Origin: Nyssa sinensis
Lineage: Eukaryota > Streptophyta > Magnoliopsida > Cornales > Nyssaceae
Assembly (NCBI GenBank): GCA_008638375.1
Contig: CM018031.1
Location: 63,284,188-63,348,187 of the forward strand
DNA length: 64,000 nucleotides
Direction of reading: 5' to 3'
The notes beneath the pieces were generated by a model. That model saw nothing but the letters and a program-made list of their open reading frames with translations. It was not told the origin of the DNA and ran no database searches. Below are positions 58,150 to 64,000 of this stretch, piece after piece (the stretch's first letter is position 1; every line of letters begins with the position of its first letter). The translations under genes were made by a program, and so were the position numbers.

Positions 58150-58885
58150 GTGAGTTCCGATGATAGCTGCTTCCGATGATAAAGTCAGTAAATAAAAAGA
58201 TACTGTAATTGAAAAAAGTAATTAAACATGACTAGAAAACGTATCTTATGATCTTATTTATAAGTTGCAAATCTCCTAAGTTGAATATGATTAGAAGTCA
58301 TAAAAGTAGGAATTCATAGATTTATATATATATATATATATTTTTGTTAATATCCATTATCTCGACAAATCTAAAAATCTATTGCGGCCATTGCCAATTC
58401 TAGCATCCCTTAGGTGCCCGTTTGTACAGCTTAGTTGTATATTGAAACTTGTTAAATTAGTGGCCTGTCTAATGGCCGATTATCTTTATTTAAACTAGAT
58501 TAATCCTACGTCCATGTTGCGTCATGCTCCAAAACACTGAAGATCTGACAATCTGCTTTTCTTTTCTTTTTTTTTTTTTTTAATCATCCGTGATCAACGG
58601 CTTGCAATTTAAGCAACATATTGCATTAAGTTTGCCTTTTGGTTATGATATAATTGATATCAATGCCCTAAGTTTCACTCCAACAATATCTTTTTGGGTT
58701 TCTCCTTTTCATTATTTATATTTGCGTATTTCCTTAATTTTGTCTCTTTTTAATTGGCATTTATTCTTCCAAGTGACAGTATAGTTACTTTTCTAAGTAA
58801 AATTGAATTGATTAATTACTAATTCTACTTTGCTTGTGATATTAACAAAAATGTACACCTAATTAATTAGATATACATATAATGC

Positions 58886-58922
<37 letters not shown>

Positions 58923-61900
58923 TCAATGATCTATGAGTATCTTGGTCTTCACAATTGGTGTTCAATCCAAGGAGTTTTCTCAATTAAGAAAGTGATTTAA
59001 CCATTATTTATCTATTAAGTTCACATTGTTAGCAAGGGTGGCTTATTTAACACAGATTCTGCAATATTTGCCTTATCCATGTGGACCCAACTTGGTCAAA
59101 CCCACTTGGGGCTGGTCTGTCATCTGTGACTGTGTGTGGGGTTGGGTGAGTGTCTTTGACATGTATTATATTCTATGGATTGCATCTTACATAACTAAAC
59201 TAGAAAAGACCAGACCTTAATAGGAAACTAATTTTCCTGCATGCCAAACAGACCCTTTTGAGTGCACAACCACTCATGTAGTTATGTGGTCAGGCCATCT
59301 GGTAAATGGGTTCCAGTCAATCAAAATACTGGGGGGTCAGCCTGCCCACCTCCATGTGCTGTGTCTTTTAGAAAATTGCTTTGTGGTTGCTCTATGTGGG
59401 TCTATAAGTCAGTAAATGCATCTAAATTCTACCTATTGTTCATATATATATATATATATATATTCAAATACTAACACCTCTTTCATATGTCCAGTCTTTG
59501 GTCTAATAATTATACATTATAGAAAAGCATGCAGACCCTTTCCTACCTTTTATTACTTTCCCATCTTTTTAATTAACCCACATGCATTTTAGTTGTGCAG
59601 GCCCCCTAAACTTTTCGTAGACAATTAAATACACTCCAACCCATTTGATCTGACTACTAACTGTAAAGAAAACACATACACACACACATATATATATATA
59701 TATAATAATGAAGTGAAAATAATTGGACCCACCCTCCTCAAGCCTCCATGTCCTGGTTATTTGAATGGGGGTAAGATAGCACAGTCTCCAACCTGAACCT
59801 CCCATGTTCTCTCACTGACCCTCTTCCTCTGCCCACATTCCTTAATATCCTAATGTCTTAACTGGATTTCACATTCCCCTGTTTCTAAATGTATAAAAAA
59901 AAAGATGGGGGGCAGAGGCAGTCATTCAGGCACTGCAACATAATATAATGGGGCAGCCTCACAGGAAAGGGCAATGCTACCCTTATTAAAAGTTTTACTG
60001 ATTTGTCTTACACAATGTAGGCTAATAATTGTTTCTAGCTTGGTGACTCTGAGGCCAAAAGAGGTTCCTATTTAACAAAATAAATTAGAAGTGTCCAAAT
60101 GGCTAAGCTAGTTCAATGGATTAGATAAATTTTCAGACTTATGAAGGGGAGATGTGCCCTCAGTTCCAAACAATACAATGCCACCCCATATGCTGAAAGA
60201 AGTCCTTTCTCCTTATATTTTATTCACAAATTTGTTGATTGGACTAAGTTGATATGGGAATGCTGAATCAATCATGAAGAGATGGGATTCTTATTCCTCC
60301 TCCCTGCGGTTTAGTAGTTGGACCACTTTGAAGACTACTCCCTTTCCCTTTTTATATTTATATTTATATTTATATATATGTGTGTGTGTGTAGATGACTT
60401 ATATTTATTATGTGTACCATTACTTTTATTTGGTGTGTTTCTTTCTGATCAGTGCAAAGTCAGTATCACATTCAATAACGTTGTGAATACTTATTTTCAG
60501 AGATTTTTACACTTTCTTAGGTTTCTGAAAAAGGGAGAGAGGAAAGGAAAAGCTTATACTATAAAGATAGCCTTTTTCTATATGCATACATCTCGTTCTT
60601 GAAGGAATCAAATGAAGCCTAAGATAACCCTTTATTATTAATTTGTTTTATTCTATTCTATTCTTTTTTTTTTTTGTCAACATTTTCTGTCCTATGAAAA
60701 ACAAATGTTAAAAAGGCCATTTTCTTTCCTCATACTTTTGTTGTGGTCGTACCTTAGAAGAAGACCATTCATGCATTTGAAAGTGATACTCGATGAGTTT
60801 TATCATAAGTCTGTCACATGCGTATTATGATTTTTATGAATTTATTTTTATAATTAATTTTATATAACTATCACAAAATATTTAAATTATAAAAAAATCA
60901 CATCACGTGACAAGCTCTTTAATAATTATTATTTAAACTAATCCAAGTATAAAACTTATTTAAAATTAATATATCCTTCATATAAAAAAAAAGTGTGTAA
61001 AATAATTTAAATGAATCATATCAAAATAATTGCTGGTGACATAATTTCCTAAATTATCCTTCTTCTCTTCACTTTGAACCAATAGAAAATAAGGCATGTT
61101 CACATCAATAAGGGAAGAGTTGTCATCTTTGTCCAGTAGTAGGAAAGGTTAAATCCTCTGCCTTTGATTATATAATTGCAATCTAATATCAGTACTCTCC
61201 TACAGATCACATGTCAATCAAGAATGATTGTACATATAAATGTTAAGACAGGCCCAGACAAGAGTCAGAATGTTACAAATTTCTAAAAGTAAAAGCACAA
61301 GTTACCTAACATGCACATGACATCATTTCTGCTTTACCCTCTTGGAATAAAAACAAGCAACCAATACCGGTAACGCAACGACGGGTAGAAGGAGTTTTTA
61401 AGTTTTTAACATATCAAGTATTAGCATTTGGCGTGGATTCAAATTTTATTATTTAGAACTTGTGGTAGTGTGGGTGATTTCATATCATAATAAAAGGCTT
61501 AGCACATGAATTTAATTAAAATTTATTTTAAATTACGGCACAATCAATGAGTTTTATCTATTGGGTCATCTTAGATATATTAATATTAAAGTTACAATAG
61601 TGATGAATTCAGAAAACTTATGAGAATTCATTTCAATATGTCAAAAAATTATAGAGAATCAAGTCTTATTTTGTTAAAAATATTTTAACAAAATTAGTGA
61701 CAAAAAATATAATATTAAAATCTTGAAAGGAAGACATGACGCTCACTTGTCCCCTCCTGAATCCGTGCATGGGTGACTCGATTCAAAACATTTTTTAGAA
61801 GCGTTTTTATCCACCTTTATGAGATAATTTAATTCTTTACCTCCTATTGCTTTATGGATTCTTCTCTCATATTGCTCAACATTATAGTCTTTTCTCAACA

Positions 61901-62687
61901 TCAAAATGAATAGAATTAATATCTAAGAGCATATGCTATGACATATTAGTCTCAAAATGAAATATTGGTAAGAGAAAAAAGTATAAAAAATTATTAGGCA
62001 ATTATATCTATATTTTTTATGTTTATAATTTTTAATTTTTTTTATTTATGAGTATTTTTAGTATTTCAAAATATTTCATTTAAAATATTTTTTTCTCTTC
62101 AAATCTTTTTACTTTTGGAGAGATTGAATATTTTGATTAAAATTTTCAAACTTTTTCTTCTTTTTTTTATTAAAAACTTTCAAACAAAAAAATGTAATGA
62201 TCTTTTCACTTTAATATTTTCTTTTCTCTTCATTCAAACAACTTGTTAGTCTTTTAATTAGTCATATATATATACAAACAGTTTTTGTTACGAGTCAGCA
62301 ATACAACTATGGGAAGTGTGAGTAAGAATTTGTAGAGAAAGCCTTTAGGGTACCCTTCTGAATTTAGTGCAGAGTCCAACAGTCCTGAGTCCCTACATCA
62401 TTACTTTACGGGCTTTAGGTACTAAAGTTTGTAAGAACGGAATAATTATTCATAGTACCAAGTCATTGTTTCTTTTACATATCTTTTATGTTTTTCAGAG
62501 AAGTTAAGAGTTCATGAATCATGAAAAATTCAAACCCTGTTGCTTAGAAAAGTTGGGCTCTTGAAGTTTTACATGAATTATAACATTTCTGTTGCTTTTA
62601 CATGAATTGTAATGCTCTTATTATTTCTATCAAAAAATAATTTAAAATTTTTATAAGACAACGTTACATTCCATGAGATAATGACGT

Positions 62688-62690
<3 letters not shown>
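58150..62690. other. Gene-free stretch right of the retrotransposon
   Basis: No gene is recognised on either strand. It contains TA microsatellites at 58323-58342, 58889-58920, 59441-59462 and 62691-62718, and CA/TA at 59671-59703. A repeated ttccgatgata word occurs at about 58156 and 58171. 59020-59420 has slightly higher GC without a family match. Confidence 0.45.
58889..58920. repeat. (TA)n microsatellite
   Basis: About 16 TA dinucleotides in spacer DNA. Confidence 0.95.
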
Positions 62691-62721
<31 letters not shown>

Positions 62722-64000
62722 GGAAAACCCTTGATCTGCATTTTATCTGCAAGAAAGAAGCAGTGATGCTATAAATAATGTAAATTTGCTTTAGATGAAA
62801 GCAAAGCACTTCGAAGACCCACAAGGCATTGGTATGGAGGTCTGATACGAGAGAGAGATATTAAGGAATGAGAGAGACTTGGCATGCATGTGAATTTTCT
62901 GGTACATTCTCCTAGGACATGAGATTAGGGCTATTTTATGGGCCAAAGAGGACAAAGTGAAAGTGATGGAAAAAGAGATGCTTAAACGGCCTTTTAGGTT
63001 TGCAGGTTTTATTGACATTAATGTAGGGTTTGCTCTCTCCACTTTGCTCGGGAAGCGTAGCCAAACTGCCAAAAGCTATGGGCTTCTCATCGATGCATGC
63101 TCACTTCACGTGGCCCTCTCCTTCTGTCTCTCTCTCTTCAATTGCTTTCGTTGGGGGAACCAAGGAATAAGGAATCATGTTGCTAATATATATACAAGTG
63201 TTTATTTTTATGAGCTGATCAGTGTTATATTAGTTAGATATCAGATATTTAGTTAATACAATACTACCAATTCAAGAAAATAAATACTTTTGATTGAGTT
63301 TTTAAATAAACTTAACATTATTAATGTATAATTCCTAATGTAATTATACATTTATAACTTTGTTGCATTGTTTAAGTTTCTCTATGAATTTTTTATTACT
63401 TGATTTCATATGTCAATGCACTTTTTTTTATTTTATGTTTGTAATGATGAGGCTAGGGTTTTGTTTTAAACAATTTAATTAGCTATGTTAATTTAAATTG
63501 TTTCTTAATGCTCAATTTTATTAATTATTAATTTGCTCAGATTTAGTTTTAAGTATTCATTATCCAAAGTTTGTATCAGTGGGACTTTTATTTAGTAATT
63601 AATATGTGTTAAACAAAAATATATTTTCTTCATTGATAAACAAAATACTATTAATCATCCCTTATACAATTTCCTATGTATATATTTCTTTTGCCTCTCT
63701 TTTGTTTCAATGAGATATAAAATGCCAATTTAACATAGATGTTAAATTTAAGGGGTTTATTGAGATGACATTAAACTGCTAGTTTAAGGATTTACTATTC
63801 CAAGTTCTCAAATTCGATTTCTGTCGCTAGTAACTCTTGAGGTCACTCACTTTCACATACAAGCTTGTAAAACGAATATGAGAATGACTGTAAAAACTTA
63901 ATGTAGTATGCACAAACTGGCTCAAGATACCCTACATTATCATTAAAGAGAAATAAAATATAGTTGTTACCTACGAGAAAATCACCTTGGCAATGACTGC
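62691..64000. other. Right-edge stretch, no assigned gene
   Basis: After a TA run, 62720-63170 is less AT-rich, with cacgtgg (G-box-like, about 63107) and long CT runs (ccttctgtctctctctcttc). This could be the promoter or leader region of a gene transcribed beyond the window, but no exon could be supported. From 63180 to the end the DNA is AT-rich spacer. Confidence 0.3.

Noticed and set aside
1..64000. tRNA, rRNA, CRISPR arrays, known microRNA precursors, organelle DNA inserts, toxin or viral genes
   Set aside because: Looked for by eye on both strands. No tRNA cloverleaf, no conserved microRNA mature sequence that I know, no organelle gene, and no virus-derived gene apart from the LTR retrotransposon.

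Overview
This is a 64 kb piece of nuclear DNA from a flowering plant, almost certainly a eudicot. The evidence is plant-type intron-containing genes, a plant-only strigolactone gene, LONGIFOLIA/TRM and DUF506 family genes, a Ty1/copia retrotransposon primed by initiator tRNA-Met, TRIM and Stowaway elements, and a very AT-rich, microsatellite-rich background. I could not fix the species.

Genes, left to right: (1) the 5' part of a mitochondrial TatB-type Tat translocase subunit gene, minus strand, running off the left edge; (2) an intronless ELC/VPS23 (ESCRT-I) gene, minus, 4175-5194; (3) a DUF506 (PD-(D/E)XK-like) gene, minus, 15450-16873; (4) a histone H2A.Z gene, plus, 29839-32275; (5) a DWARF27 (beta-carotene isomerase, strigolactone pathway) gene, plus, 33584 to about 37192; (6) a LONGIFOLIA/TRM-family gene, minus, 45082-48935; (7) a 5.26 kb Ty1/copia retrotransposon, plus, 52837-58093, with a 5-bp target duplication. 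The genes act in unrelated processes (mitochondrial protein export, endosomal sorting, chromatin, hormone synthesis, cell shape); nothing suggests a cluster.

Between genes the DNA holds small transposons: two complete TRIM elements (2205-2511 and 38484-38821), two Stowaway-like MITEs (27778-28068 and 39439-39698), three copies of an AT-rich family with GTAAATTACACTGA-type ends, and a pair of inverted dispersed copies at about 8.6 and 40.2 kb. There are also many short tandem duplications of 55 to 230 bp and numerous TA, CT and CA microsatellites.

Most notable observations: the DWARF27 gene carries a one-base insertion that breaks its conserved C-terminal end and appears to use two GC-AG introns, one of them 96 bp long and in frame. 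A 55-bp unit carrying a TATA box is repeated three times with no recognisable gene after it. A 109-bp foldback sequence lies at 11.3 kb. The retrotransposon sits inside a short exon-like sequence. I found no convincing undescribed multi-gene system. Exon limits come from reading splice sites by eye and have not been checked against transcripts.
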